64,000 bases of DNA from Podarcis raffonei. Taxonomy: Eukaryota > Chordata > Lepidosauria > Squamata > Lacertidae. The notes under the pieces were generated by a model that did no database searches, was not told where the DNA came from, and was given only the letters and a program-made list of their open reading frames with translations. This document shows, one piece after another, positions 23,072 to 33,370 of the stretch (positions are counted from its first letter, which is position 1; each line of letters begins with the position of its first letter). Both the position numbers and the translations under genes were made by a program. Where the stretch lies: NCBI RefSeq assembly GCF_027172205.1, contig NC_070615.1:46484501-46548500 (forward strand). Direction: 5' to 3'.

Positions 23072-23882
23072 CATAGGAGGCACTGGTGGGCACCATGTTG
23101 GCAACACCCATTTTCCTATGAATGGGAAGGAGCCCAATGTAAGCAGTACGAACTGGCTAGCACCTGTGCCATCAGCAGCGGTACCCCTCCTTCTCAATCT
23201 GTGGTTTTAAAATATTTGTTGTTTCTAAAGTAATGGTGATCGTTTTCGTGGAACATAACACACCGCAGACATGACCACACAAAATCATTTTGGTTACAAG
23301 CTAGCGCAAAGCAAAGCACTGTACAGACATAATGTGATGCCTGTAATATGATGGGCGCTCTGCTGTCATGCATTTGGAGACCCAAGGACCCACGCCTCGT
23401 TTCTCACCCTAATTTCAATGAGCCCCCATGTAGCCCCTCCACATAGGAGCTTGAGAGACCGGAGCGTATAAAAGATGTAGTGCCTTGTTTATGAAAGAGA
23501 AGAAGGAAAACCAAAATCTCCCCAAACCTATCCCTTTTCTGACATGCCGCTGACGGCCCTCTATCTCTGTGTAAGGTGACCCAAGAGCGTCCTCTCCCAG
23601 ACATGATTCATCCAGGTCTCTGTTTGTGGCACTGATTCCGCTTTCCGGTGATATTTGTGAAGGATTAAAGAAAGGGCCAATATGGACCCAGATCGTATGT
23701 AACGCGAAGCCAAGCCAGTGTGAACAGGCAGAAGCACGGTTCTCTGGTGTGACAATGGTTTAAAATTTGGCCTTCCCAAGCTTCCAAAAACCTATGGGAT
23801 ACATGTTGATGTGTGGGGTACTACCAATTTGGAGGGGTGTATGTGATTGATAAGGAAAATGGTGCCCAGTTGACACGTTAAA

Positions 23883-24253
23883 AAGGTCCAGTTAAGTCCA
23901 GTCGCAAACGACTCTGGGGTTGCGGCGCTCATCTCGCTTTACAGGCCGAGGGAGCCGGCATTTTGTCGGCAGACAGTTTTTCCGGGTCATGTGGCCAGCA
24001 TGACTAAGCTGCTTCTGGAGCAACGGAACACTGAAACCAGAGCAGCACACGGAAACGCCGTTTAGCTTCCCGCTGGAGCAGTACCTATTTATCTACTTGC
24101 ACTGGTATGCTTTCAAACTGCTAGGTTGACAGGAGCTGGGACCGAGCAATGGGAGCTCACCCCATTGCGGGAATTCGAACCACCGACCTTCTGATTGGCA
24201 AGCCCAAGAGGCTCAGTGGTTTAGACCACAGCACCACCCGTGTCCCTGGTAGC
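23883..24253 (-). mobile_element. Sauria-type tRNA SINE (diverged subtype)
   Basis: Minus strand, with an extra CATTTTGTCGGCAGACAG segment shared with the copies at 26397 and 49055. Flanks TGACACGTTAAA (23871-23882) and TGACACATTAAA (24254-24265) are an aged duplication. Confidence 0.82.
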
Positions 24254-24544
24254 TGACACATTAAATAATAAGTTTTTTTAAAAAAACAGGAGATTCTACT
24301 CACAAATCAATCATGCCATGTCTAGTTTGGACCTCAGATGACATTCCTTATGACTGTGTTGTAATCAAACACTTTGCATCCTTTGTAGCTCAAAATGGCT
24401 TTGAGAAGCAAGATGGTTATCAGTAATATATTCAGGGGTTGCAAGAACGTCTGCCCAAGAACATGCTGACATTTTGAATCTGCTGGATTATGCAGCGGAA
24501 AAGGGCAATAAGGACGCTTGCAAGGGGACATTTCAGGGATGCTT

Positions 24545-24665
24545 GGTTCATCTGAGAGGCCCCTCCAGACGCTGTTGGATTCTAAATCCCATCGGTCCCA
24601 GCCAGCATGGTCAGTGGTCAAAGACAATGGGAACTGTAATCCAACAACATTTAGGTCCCCCCCCC
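24545..24665. mobile_element. Degraded family A MITE
   Basis: GCCCCTCCAGACGCTGTTGG and GAACTGTAATCCAACAACAT are its arms. Confidence 0.5.
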
Positions 24666-25249
24666 CCGCAACATTTCTAACATCAATAGTGAACAGATAG
24701 TGGATTTAACCCAGAGTCTTGGCCAACCAATCTGCGACTATATCCAGCAATGCAACCTTGAATGTACAGAGCCTCTGTGTACAGGTGCAGTCTACCTGAG
24801 TGTCAGATCATGCTGAGGTGAAGCAAGAGGCAAGTCACAACATGCCTACCCTACTTGGAAGCTGGCATATCACAAAATAGCTACTTTGGGGGCATGCTAT
24901 AATGGCCTGAATGTAGAAGCATTCAAATCAGTGCAAACAGGAATTTGGAAGACCAAACAGTATCTTGCGTTCTACAGATTTCTGAGGGAATATTTACTGA
25001 GACCTTTTGCTGACACCTCAGGAGGTACCGTCTCAAGTGTCTTAAGTACATCCTCCCAGAAGACCGACGCTGCGTCCTTGCAATGTGACTGTTCCAATCG
25101 TCGGTGGATTGAGCTGTCTCTTTGAAATAAATGTGGAGAACGACCTTCGTAGGGCCTATCCTCACTTACCTTTTGCTGGCTGAGGTCGGCACTTGGACGC
25201 TCCATGTCTGAGCGTTTGCGCTTGTTTGTTTGCCCTGAACTTTCCCCAT
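24666..25249. other. Intergenic, nothing recognised
   Basis: No gene, RNA or clear repeat was seen in this stretch. Confidence 0.4.
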
Positions 25250-25346
25250 GAAAACCCGCTCTTTAAATCTGAATTGGAGCAAACATCAGTTCTGGTTTTC
25301 TGCAGATTGACGTTTGTGCCGATGGAGCTTTAAAGAGCGGGTTTTC
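25250..25346. repeat. Perfect 18-bp inverted repeat, 61-nt spacer
   Basis: GAAAACCCGCTCTTTAAA at 25250-25267 is exactly complementary to 25329-25346. Transcribed, it would form a hairpin. It may be the ends of a very short MITE or an unrelated fold-back; no target duplication was found. Confidence 0.75.
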
Positions 25347-25639
25347 ACTTATCTTAAAACCAATGATAGGCCCATAAGTTCCATTCCTTATCTACATCTG
25401 TTTCCTGAAAAGCACTGAGGCAATGTTGAAGGTTGCAGACATGTGCGTTGGGTGGGGGTTAAGAAGCTAATCCTTGTCTCATTTGACCAGGTGACTATGA
25501 CACCTTCCAGGAGCTAAAACCAAGAAGGACAGAGAGATCATTGCTGCATGGAATGAACTGTAAAGGAGAGGCCTGAGGGCCACATTTGCCTTTGGACAAC
25601 GCTCTGGGGGCCACATAGGCACCACCACCCCAAACAGGC

Positions 25640-25790
25640 CACATCCACACCTTAAAGCCCTACTACATAACTGTAAACAGCCATGGCTTCCCCCATGGAA
25701 ACTGCAGTTTATTAAGGGCGGCGAGAGGTGTTTGGAGACCCCTGTTCTCTTCACAGAGCTACGGTTCCAAGAGTGGTTTATCCATCAATC
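25640..25790. mobile_element. Partial family B MITE
   Basis: CCACATCCACACCTTAAAGC, a CATGGCTTCCCCCATGG segment and an inner CTACGGTTCCAAGAG arm match family B. Confidence 0.5.
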
Positions 25791-25792
25791 CC

Positions 25793-25910
25793 CAGGGGAG
25801 AACTGCATGGACTCCTAATCTCAGGGTTGTGGGTTCAAGCCCCACACAGCGCAAAATATTTCTGCATTACAGATGGGTTGGACTAGATGACCCTTCCAAC
25901 TCTATGATTG
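25793..25910 (+). mobile_element. tRNA-headed SINE with CR1-type 3' tail
   Basis: A B-box-like GGGTTCAAGCCCCAC precedes TTGGACTAGATGACCC and CCTTCCAACTCTATGATT, the CR1-like 3' end. The 5' part is short or truncated. A MITE follows directly. Confidence 0.65.
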
Positions 25911-26152
25911 CAGTGGTACCTCGGGTTAAGAACTTAATTCGTTCTGGAGCTCTGTTCTTAACCTGAAACTGTTCTAAACCTGAAGCACCACTTTAGCTAA
26001 TGGGGCCTCCTGCTGCCGCTGCGCCGCCGGCATGCAATTTTTGTTCTCATCCTGAAGCAAAGTTCTTAACCTGAGGTAATATTTCTGGGTTAGAGGAGTC
26101 TGTAACCTGAAACGTCTGTAACCTGAAGTGTCTGTAACCCGAGGTACCACTG
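25911..26152 (+). mobile_element. Pogo/Tigger-like MITE (subfamily 1)
   Basis: Inverted ends CAGTGGTACCTC and GAGGTACCACTG, with TA to the right. The interior is collinear with the copy at 4021. Confidence 0.82.
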
Positions 26153-26396
26153 TATAGGATTGTGGGATTTACATAGGCATCTGGTTGGACACTGTGGGAA
26201 GATGATGCTGGAGCAAAATGAGTTGGGGGCCTGCTCCAGCAGAAATCTTCTCCTGTTCAAATGTGCCTGTGTGTTACAGGCTGGAAGAGCAGGGGGCTAA
26301 CACTATTATGAACCTGTTCCTGAATTTATTTATAGAAGGGACCCTGAGGATCATCTACTCCAATATTATTTATTATAAGATATCCCACCTTTCCGA

Positions 26397-26793
26397 AGGA
26401 ACGTGGGTGGCACTGTTGTCTAAACCACTGAGCCTAGCGCTTGACGATCGGAAGGTCGGCGGTTCGAATCCCCGTGACGGGGTGAGCTCCCATTGCTTGG
26501 TCCCTGCTCCTGCCAACCTAGCAGTTCGAAAGCACGTCAATGTGCAAGTAGATAAATAGGTACCACTCTGGAGGGAAGGTAAACGGCGTTTCCGTGCGCT
26601 GCTCTGGTTTGCCAGAAGCGGCTTAGTCATGCTGGCCACATGACCCGGAAAAACTGTCTGTGGATAAACGCCGGCTCCCTTGGCCTGTAAAGCGAGATGA
26701 GCACCGCAACCCCAGAGTCATTCACAACTGGACTTAACTGTCAGGGGTTAACCTTTACCTGACTTAACTGTCAGGGGTTTACCTTTACCTTTT
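26397..26793 (+). mobile_element. Sauria-type tRNA SINE, duplicated tail
   Basis: Plus-strand copy with B box GGTTCGAATCC near 26460. The 3' end carries the segment GACTTAACTGTCAGGGGTT plus CCTTTACCT twice in tandem (about 26730-26790), an unusual tail duplication. Confidence 0.86.
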
Positions 26794-26799
26794 TATCCC

Positions 26800-26925
26800 A
26801 CCTTTCCACCAAGGAGCCCAAAGCAGCCCCAATTGTTTTCCTCCCTCCCCCATTTTAACCCTCACAACATCCCTGACAGGTAGGTTAGGCTAAAGAAGAT
26901 TGACAGGCTCAAAGTCACACGAGTG
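26800..26925 (-). mobile_element. MIR/CORE-like SINE remnant
   Basis: Contains CCCTGACAGGTAGGTTAGGC and GCTCAAAGTCACACGAGTGAG, the MIR middle region in reverse. Confidence 0.55.
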
Positions 26926-26989
26926 AGCTTCAGCTTGTCTCTTTCACCTGCTGCAAAACCATTTCAGAGGAACGACGTTTTCACAAAAT

Positions 26990-27215
26990 GCTCCTCAGGA
27001 TATTCTTCCCCCTCCTCTTTTTTAAGGAGCCCTGATGAAGGCCTCCGAGAGAGAGAAAAAGCAGACATCTCTGAGTCATTAAGACACATCCCTGCCTTAA
27101 AAGCTTTGCCAGGAGAGGTATAATGGATGAAGCTTTATTTAATTATTCATCCTAAAACCTTTGTGCAAATATTAGGCACGTTTAGAGATTAAAGGCTGCT
27201 TTTAATTGAATTACA
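26990..27215. other. Candidate conserved noncoding element
   Basis: Repeat-free, AT-rich block containing TTTATTTAATTATTCATCC and GCTGCTTTTAATTGAATTAC, with no open frame of note. Character resembles vertebrate regulatory conserved elements. Inference only; no alignment was made. Confidence 0.35.
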
Positions 27216-27660
27216 GCGTTGCCCATGTTTGTGTGGGAGGCTCGTGTTTTCCACTTAACCAAAAGAAATGGGGGGGGGGTTAGTCAACACAATCAGAAAT
27301 TTAGCCTGTGCAGAGTGACTCCAAACGGCCGTGGTCCTGCTTACAGACTCCCTGGCTTCTCTTTGGCCACTGTGAGGACAGGAGCTGGACTAGATAGATT
27401 ATGGGCCTGATCCAGGTGCAGGGTTCTTCTCATGTTCTTACAAGGACTGTTCTTTTATCAAATTCCAGAACCGTTGTTTTTTTGTCCACCTGCGTCCTCC
27501 TCCTAAAAGATGAATTGAATGTCCCTGAAACAGCACCATCCACCTGTCAAAAGCTCCTTGCTTTTGATGTCAGGATGAGTCATTAATTAACAGCGAGGAC
27601 AGGCAGCGCGTCCGATCTTCAGATCCAACTGTTCCAAAGAGAGGCCAGAGTTCAGACAAA
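27216..27660. other. Intergenic with an old SINE/LINE end and an AT-rich block
   Basis: About 27270-27450 resembles a common reptile repeat end (GGCCACTGTGAGGACAGGAG, then ATGGGCCTGATCC), with a relative near 47930-48075. Near 27580 is TGAGTCATTAATTAA, an AP-1-like plus homeobox-like word. Confidence 0.4.
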
Positions 27661-27785
27661 TAGGTCTCTCTCTCTTTATTTATCAGAAAGAATTAGGATG
27701 AATTGTGCTCACTTCCTCCCCAGAGAAGGCTTTGATTTATTCCTGTATGCAAGGCAGCATTGCACATAAACTAGGGATAGAGCAA

Positions 27786-27900
27786 AGGACCTAAGGACCT
27801 CTTCCAGATGTTTCAGACTCCAGCTCCCATCATTCGCAGCCAGTGCAACCAGTAATGAGGGATGATGGGAGTTGTAGTCCAACAACACCTTAGACACATA
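27786..27900. mobile_element. Family A palindromic MITE
   Basis: Arms CCTCTTCCAGATGTTTCAG and GGGAGTTGTAGTCCAACAAC with GATGATGGG inside. Confidence 0.65.
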
Positions 27901-28262
27901 GAATTGGGCCCCCAACATCAAGGGAGTGGCAAAGCTTATAAACTAGGCCTCTTTGCAGACAATGGTTGTGACACCAGACCCCAGAAGCACAGCGATCACC
28001 CTAACCAAAGAACTCAACACATCCGCAATGGGGTCGGGCCTACAGGTGATTTTTGCAAAATCCGAGGGTATGTTTTTTCAACACACACACACCCCTCAAG
28101 TCCAAAAAGAATTCAGCAACATCACACAGATTTAAAAAACTTTGCTGCACCAAATACAGATACTTAAGGGTACAAATAACTAGAAACCTCCACAAACTAT
28201 ACATCCACAACTAGAATTGTAGAGTTAGAAGGGACCTGGGCGATCATCTTGTCCCACCCCCA

Positions 28263-28600
28263 TCATTCTGCCCAGACGCTGAGGTCCAGCTCTAAGGGCC
28301 TTCTGGCGGTTCCCTCGCTGCGAGAAGCCAAGTTACAGGGAACCAGGCAGAGGGCCTTCTCGGTAGTGGCACCCGCCCTGTGGAACGCCCTCCCACCAGA
28401 TGTCAAAGAGGAAAACAACAATCAGACTTTTAAAAAAAACATCTGAAGGCAGCTCTGTTAAGGGAAGTTTTTAATGTTTTATTGTGTTTTTGATATTCTG
28501 TTGGGAGCTACCCAGATTGGCTGGGGAGGCCTGGCCAGATGGGCGGGGTATAAATAATACATTTATTATTATTATTATTAATATTAATATTAATATTTAA
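28263..28600 (+). mobile_element. CR1/L2-like LINE 3' end
   Basis: Plus strand encodes TRQRAFSVVAPALWNALPPD, the ORF2 end, then GGGAGCTACCCAGATTGGCT and an (ATT)n tail near 28562. This is the clearest uninterrupted copy in the window. Confidence 0.75.
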
Positions 28601-28678
28601 TAACGGAGATCGAAGCTTGGCATTATAGCATCATGCTCTGAGTGAGCTATCCATGCTGCTGACAAGGGGCAGGGTTTA

Positions 28679-28862
28679 GGAACATGTGAAGCTGCCTTAT
28701 ACGTTCAGTCAGGCCACTGGTCTATTTAGCACAGTGCTGTCCACACTGGCTGGCAGCAGCTCTTCTGGCTGTCCAGTAGCTCAGTCTTACCCGGTGCCAC
28801 GTGAGAGTGAACCTGGAACCTTTTGCATCCAGAACAGATGCTCTGCCGCTCACCTACGGTCA
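28679..28862 (-). mobile_element. tRNA-derived SINE (second reptile type)
   Basis: Plus-strand text begins GGAACATGTGAAGCTGCCTT and ends with complement of a tRNA-like head (GATGCTCTGCCGCTCACCTACGG). Degenerate relatives are at 56885-57085 and 62545-62689. Confidence 0.7.
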
Positions 28863-29252
28863 GTGTAAAGAGACAGAAGAAAGTTTTCAGCATTGGCCAA
28901 AAGGAATTGTACCATTTTTAGGTCACAGATGTGGAGCAGGAACTGGGGCATGATTGAACCAGCTCCCTGTGGATTCTTTCTTTTGAGCTTTTCCCGTTTT
29001 AAGATTTAAAAAAACAAAAAACCTGGTCCCACTCCAGGGTTTCATTACAAGCGTAATGGTATGAAATGAAGCTAATTAGATGTTGCTCACGGGGGACCTG
29101 AGAAAAAACCCGCTTGAGCATTGTGAGAGGGAAGAGAGGGAAGTTTTGACAGACTTGCCTGCCTTCAATCCTTGTCTTGGTGGCCTCCAAATCTGGCTGG
29201 TCTCCGGTCAGCCACTGCCAGCATGCACAATGGTCAAGGCTGATGGGAAGAA

Positions 29253-29500
29253 GAAGAAGAGTTTGGATTTGATATCCCGCCTTTCACTCCGTTTAAGGAG
29301 TCTCAAAGCGGCTAACATTCTCCTTTCCCTTCCTCCCCCACAACAAACACTCTGTGAGGTGAGTGGGGCTGAGAGACTTCACAGAAGTGTGACTAGCCCA
29401 AGGTCACCCAGCAGCTGCATGTGGAGGAGCGGAGACGCGAACCCGGTTCCCCAGATTACAAGACTACCGCTCTTAACCACTACACCACACTGGCTTCTGG
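29253..29500 (-). mobile_element. CORE/MIR-like SINE
   Basis: Reverse copy of the 5492 SINE, ending ACCACTACACCACACTGGC. It is followed directly by an (AAG)n tract. Confidence 0.8.
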
Positions 29501-29597
29501 AAGAAGAAGAAGAAGAAGAAAAAGAAGAAGAAGAAGAAGAAGAAGAAGAAGAAGAAGAAGAAGAAGGGGAGGAGAAGGAGGAGGAGTTTGGATTTGA

Positions 29598-29642
<45 letters not shown>
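29500..29642. repeat. (AAG)n then (AAT)n microsatellite block
   Basis: AAG units run from about 29502 to 29570 and AAT units from about 29598 to 29642, separated by GGAG-rich bases and a short echo of the SINE tail (GAGTTTGGATTTGAAAT). It gives rise to a meaningless open frame of Glu/Lys. Confidence 0.95.
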
Positions 29643-29643
<1 letters not shown>

Positions 29644-29925
29644 TATTTATTTATACCCCGCCCTCCCCAGCCAGAGCTGGGCTCATGGCAGCTAACACCA
29701 ATAAAATCACAGTAAAAACATAATAGGGGGGAAAGAGAAGGGGGGAACCAATTTAAAATACAGGTTAAAATGCAATTTAAAATGCAGCCTCATTTTAAAG
29801 TAACCCATAAATCAAGACCATAAGGGGAGGGAAACATAAGGGTCAGACCGAGTCCAAACCGAAGGCCAGGCGGAACAGCTGTCTTGCAGGCCCTGCGGAA
29901 AGATGTCAAGTCCCGCAGGGATATC
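29636..29925 (-). mobile_element. CR1/L2-like LINE 3' end (second family)
   Basis: Collinear with 15326-15620 (TATACCCCGCCCTCCCC, GCTCATGGCAGCTAACACC, GCAATTTAAAATGCAGCC). Confidence 0.68.
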
Positions 29926-30140
29926 CCTCTTTATCACTACCCGAAGGAGTCTCAAAGCGGCTAACATTCTCTTTTCCCTTCCTCCCCAACAACAAACACA
30001 GAGTGAGTGAGGCTGAGAGACTTCAGAGAAGTGTGACTAGCCCAAGGTCACCCAGCAGCTGCATGTGGAGGAGCGGGGAATCGAACCCGGTTCACCAGAT
30101 TACCAGCCCACAGCTCTTAACCACTACACCACACTGGGAG
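29926..30140 (-). mobile_element. CORE/MIR-like SINE
   Basis: Second reverse copy within 0.7 kb, from GGAGTCTCAAAGCGGC to CACTACACCACACTGGG. It adjoins a truncated LINE end. Confidence 0.78.
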
Positions 30141-30315
30141 GGATGAAGGGTCCTCAATTCTAGTGTAGAAGTGGGGAAATTGGTGCTCTCATTTTCTGGG
30201 TGAAGGAGAGACACTGCTTCTCTGCCCCCACCCCCAAAAAAATGCTGGTGGCAAGCAGAAGAGCTGGTTGTTTGTTTAAAATCGCCGTCAGCTAATTGAT
30301 TTGAAATTATTTCTA

Positions 30316-30840
30316 TGTCACATCCACACTGTGCTTTAAAGCACTATTATACCATTTTAGCAACAGTCATGGCTTCCCCCAAAGCAGTGGTTTTCAAAGG
30401 GTGTGGCAAACCGCACTGGTGTGGCAGGAGAGAATGGCAAGTGTGAAGATTCAACGACAATCGAAGGAACATTTAAATATTTCAGTGTAGTATTTTATTT
30501 GCAGAATATAGATAGATGACTTTTCAAAATGAGAGCGGTACTGGGGACAATCTTGGTCGTGATCCAGAAGCACCATTGAAACAAAGAGAAGACTCATTTG
30601 TTTTCCAATGTATTGCTGATCAATTAAAAAAAAATGGTGTGGCACAAGAAAAGGATTATTCTGAAAGTGTGGCCCAGAGGGAAAAGTTTGAGGACTGCTG
30701 CTCCAAAGAATCCTGGGAACTGTAGTGTGTTAAGGGTGCTGGGAACTGTAGTTCTGTGAGGGGTCTCCTGGCAACTCTCAGCAGCCTTAACAAACTACAT
30801 TTCCCAGGATCCTTTGGCTTGATCCAAACAGGCACTTCTT
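30316..30840. mobile_element. Family B MITE interrupted by a hAT element
   Basis: Left part CACATCCACACTGTGCTTTA to CATGGCTTCCCCCAAAG. The right part resumes at AATCCTGGGAACTGTAG (about 30709) and runs to near 30840. The inner element is at 30385-30700. Confidence 0.72.
30385..30700. mobile_element. hAT (Charlie-like) non-autonomous element, nested
   Basis: Ends CAGTGGTTTTCAAAG and TTTGAGGACTGCTG are inverted. Flanks CCCCAAAG (30377-30384) and CTCCAAAG (30701-30708) match at 7 of 8. Related to 14453-14956. Confidence 0.78.
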
Positions 30841-31039
30841 GTGCTCTTATATATCTGCCAGAGCCTGGTGAAGACCAGAGCTACTACATTGTCACTCGTG
30901 GTATCTCAGGGTGGAGTTGTTGGGACACCGCTGCAGAGAAGGCCCCGTCCCCAGTTGCAAGGCGTTGGGCTGGTTTTCCGATGAAAACAGATCTGTTTTA
31001 TCTGTTGTGTCTCAATAACTCTCCACGGCTTCCCGATCT

Positions 31040-31508
31040 GCAGCTTGTTGTTGTTTAGCCGTTTAGTCGTGTCCGACTCTTCGTGACCCCATGGACCAGA
31101 GCACGCCAGGCACTCCTGTCTTCCACTGCCTCCCGCAGTTTGGTCAAACTCACGCTGGTAGCTTCGAGAACACTGTCCAGCCATCTCGTCCTCTGTCGTC
31201 CCCTTCTCCTTGTGCCCTCCATCTTTCCCAGCATCAGGGTCTTTTCCAGGGAGTCTTCTCTTCTCATGAGGTGGCCAAAGTCTTGGAGCCTCAGCTTCAG
31301 GATCTGTCCTTCCAGTGAGCACTCAGGGCTGATTTCCTTCAGAATGGATGCGTTTGATCTTCTTGTAGTCCATGGGACTCTCAAGAGTCTCCTCCAGCAC
31401 CATAATTTAAAAGTATCAATTCTTCAGCGATCAGCCTTCTTTAGGGTCCAGCTCTCACTTCCATACATCACTACTGGGAAAACCATAGCTTTAACTATAC
31501 TGTACGGA
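31040..31508 (-). mobile_element. Bov-B (RTE) LINE 3' fragment
   Basis: Minus strand encodes RVPWTTRRSNASILKEISPE through GKMEGTRRRGRQRTRWLDSV to HGVTKSRTRLNG, still open over 109 codons, then the (AAC)n tail at 31040-31055. Confidence 0.9.
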
Positions 31509-31656
31509 CCTTCCAGCAGCTAGCGATAATTAAATGGGGACATCTAGTGGCAAGGGAAGTTATTCCATAAAGCAGCCTGTGACAACCCACACCCTTCAGC
31601 TGTTCTAGACTACGACACCCATCAGCAGCTTTAGTCCAGTACAGTGGTACCTCTGG

Positions 31657-32016
31657 GACGCGGGTGGCGCTGTGGGTAAAAGCCTCAGCGCCTAGGGCTT
31701 GCTGATCAAAAGGTCGGCAGTTCGAATCCCCGCGGCGGGGTGCGCTCCCGTTGTTCGGTCCCAGCGCCTGCCAACCTAGCAGTTCGAAACCACTCCCGGG
31801 TGCAAGTAGATAAATAGGGACCGCTTACTAGCAGGAAGGTAAACGGTGTTTCCGTGTGCGGCTCTGGCTCGGCAGAGCAGCGATGTCACGCTGGCCACGT
31901 GATCCGGAAGTGTCTGCGGACAGCGCTGGCCCCCGGCCTCTTGAGTGAGATGGGCGCACAATCCTAGAGTCTGTCAAGACTGGCCTGTACGGGCAGGGGT
32001 ACCTTTACCTTTACCT
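31657..32016 (+). mobile_element. Sauria-type tRNA SINE, nested
   Basis: Head GGACGCGGGTGGCGCTGTGG, B box GTTCGAATCC near 31720, tail CCTTTACCTTTACCT. Flanked by an exact 14-bp duplication AGTGGTACCTCTGG (31643-31656 and 32017-32030) copied from the host MITE's own end. Confidence 0.92.
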
Positions 32017-32146
32017 AGTGGTACCTCTGGTTAAGAACTTAATTCGTTCTGGAGGTCCGTTCTTAACCTGAAACTGATCTTAACCTGAGGTACTACTTTA
32101 GCTAATGGGGCCTCCCGCTGCCGCCATGCAATTTCTGTTCTCATCC

Positions 32147-32661
32147 CATAGCTGTCAAGTTACAGATTTGAAAATAAGGGATCAGCAGCCTCGAAAATAA
32201 GGGATCATCAGCCACAATAAGGGATTTTGCGAGTGCAGGTGTGTTTGACTTCTGAGCCCCTCCGAGCCAAAGGCAGAAAGCCTAGCCAGCAGCCAAACGA
32301 AGCCTCAAGCGGTGGTTCCCACAGCGCAGCAACCCAGCAAAGGGGACGCACCAAGGAAAACCACTGTCACCTCTCCGCTGGGAAGCGCTGAGCAAAGGCG
32401 AGTCCCCAGGCAACGCGGCTGGGCACAAGGCATGCAAGCTCCACCCCCCCAGTCATTCTTAGACTCCTTATTGGGTGAGCAACGCAGCGAAGCAACACAG
32501 TTGGAGCCTCCCTCCTCCCTGGCCGGCAGGGAGGGAGGGAGAGGAGCTCCTTCCTTTGAAACCCGGGAATTTTATGGGATTTCATCAATCCGGGACAGCA
32601 GAGAGACACGGCGCTGGGATGATGGCGTTTCCCACCAAATAAGGGACGTTTGACAGCTATG
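32147..32661. mobile_element. hAT MITE, nested, 515 bp
   Basis: Inverted ends CATAGCTGTCAA and TTGACAGCTATG with AATAAGGGA repeats just inside. Exact 8-bp duplication TCTCATCC (32139-32146 and 32662-32669). GC-rich interior of unknown origin. Confidence 0.9.
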
Positions 32662-32910
32662 TCTCATCCTGAAGCAAAGTTCTTAACCCGAGGTACTATT
32701 TCTAGGTTAGTGGAGTCTGTAACCTGAAGCGTCTGTAACCTGAAGGGTCTGTAACCCGAGGTACCACTGTATCCTGTTCTCACTGCTGGGAAACCTGCAA
32801 GCAGAATCTGAGCACAAGAGCAACTCTCCCGTCCTGCGGTTTCCAGAAACTGGGATTCAGAAGCACTGCTGCCTTCAACTCCGCAGGCAGAGCATAGCAG
32901 AGCTAGTAGA

Positions 32911-33045
32911 TCAGGCTTCCTCAAACTCAGCCCTCCAGATGTTTGAGACTACAATTCCCATCATCCCTGACCACTGGTCCTGCTAGCTAGGGATCATGGG
33001 AGTTGTAGGCCAAAAACAACTGGAGGGCCGAGTTTGAGGAAGCCT
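32911..33045. mobile_element. Palindromic hAT-like MITE (family A)
   Basis: Fold-back with ends CAGGCTTCCTCAAACTC and GAGTTTGAGGAAGCCTG, and GACTACAATTCCCATCATCC inside. Confidence 0.82.
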
Positions 33046-33370
33046 GTAGAAGACACTGACAGCCTTCTCTTCCAGGAATAAGTCCAATCCTCTTTTAAAG
33101 CCATCCAAGTTTGTGGCTTCCTGCAGGAGTGAGTGCCACAGTTCAGCCATGCACTGTGTGAAAAGCTTCTTCCCTTTATCTGTCCTCAATCTTCCACCAA
33201 CGCATTAGGAGGGCGCCAGGTTGGCACATATTGTGACAAACCACTAAAAAAAGTGTTCTCTATAAAGAAAAAAACTATTTATTAAGTGCATGGGATGCTA
33301 GAAGAAAAAAACATGGCGGCGGCAGCAGATTGTTGCAAAAATACCACAGTATTTAAATCATCATCCTGTT
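33046..33370. other. Intergenic, weak LINE-like remnant
   Basis: AATCCTCTTTTAAAGCCATC and the GTGAGTGCCACAGTTCAGCC segment suggest an old CR1/L2-like minus-strand end near 33070-33190. Otherwise unremarkable. Confidence 0.4.

Larger units (their letters stand above)
31642..32769 (+). mobile_element. Pogo/Tigger-like MITE split by two later insertions
   Basis: Outer ends CAGTGGTACCTC (31642) and GAGGTACCACTG (to 32769), with TA on both sides (31640-31641 and 32770-32771). The MITE sequence is present in three pieces; a Sauria SINE and a hAT element fill the two gaps, each with its own exact target duplication. Confidence 0.9.

Noticed and set aside
26455-26475. A tRNA gene, from the B-box-like GGTTCGAATCC
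   Set aside because: It is the tRNA-like head of a Sauria SINE, present in eight copies with a SINE body and tail, not a foldable functional tRNA.
29080-29715. A 211-codon open frame with poly-Glu
   Set aside because: It crosses a SINE and the (AAG)n and (AAT)n microsatellites; the residues are simple repeat translation.
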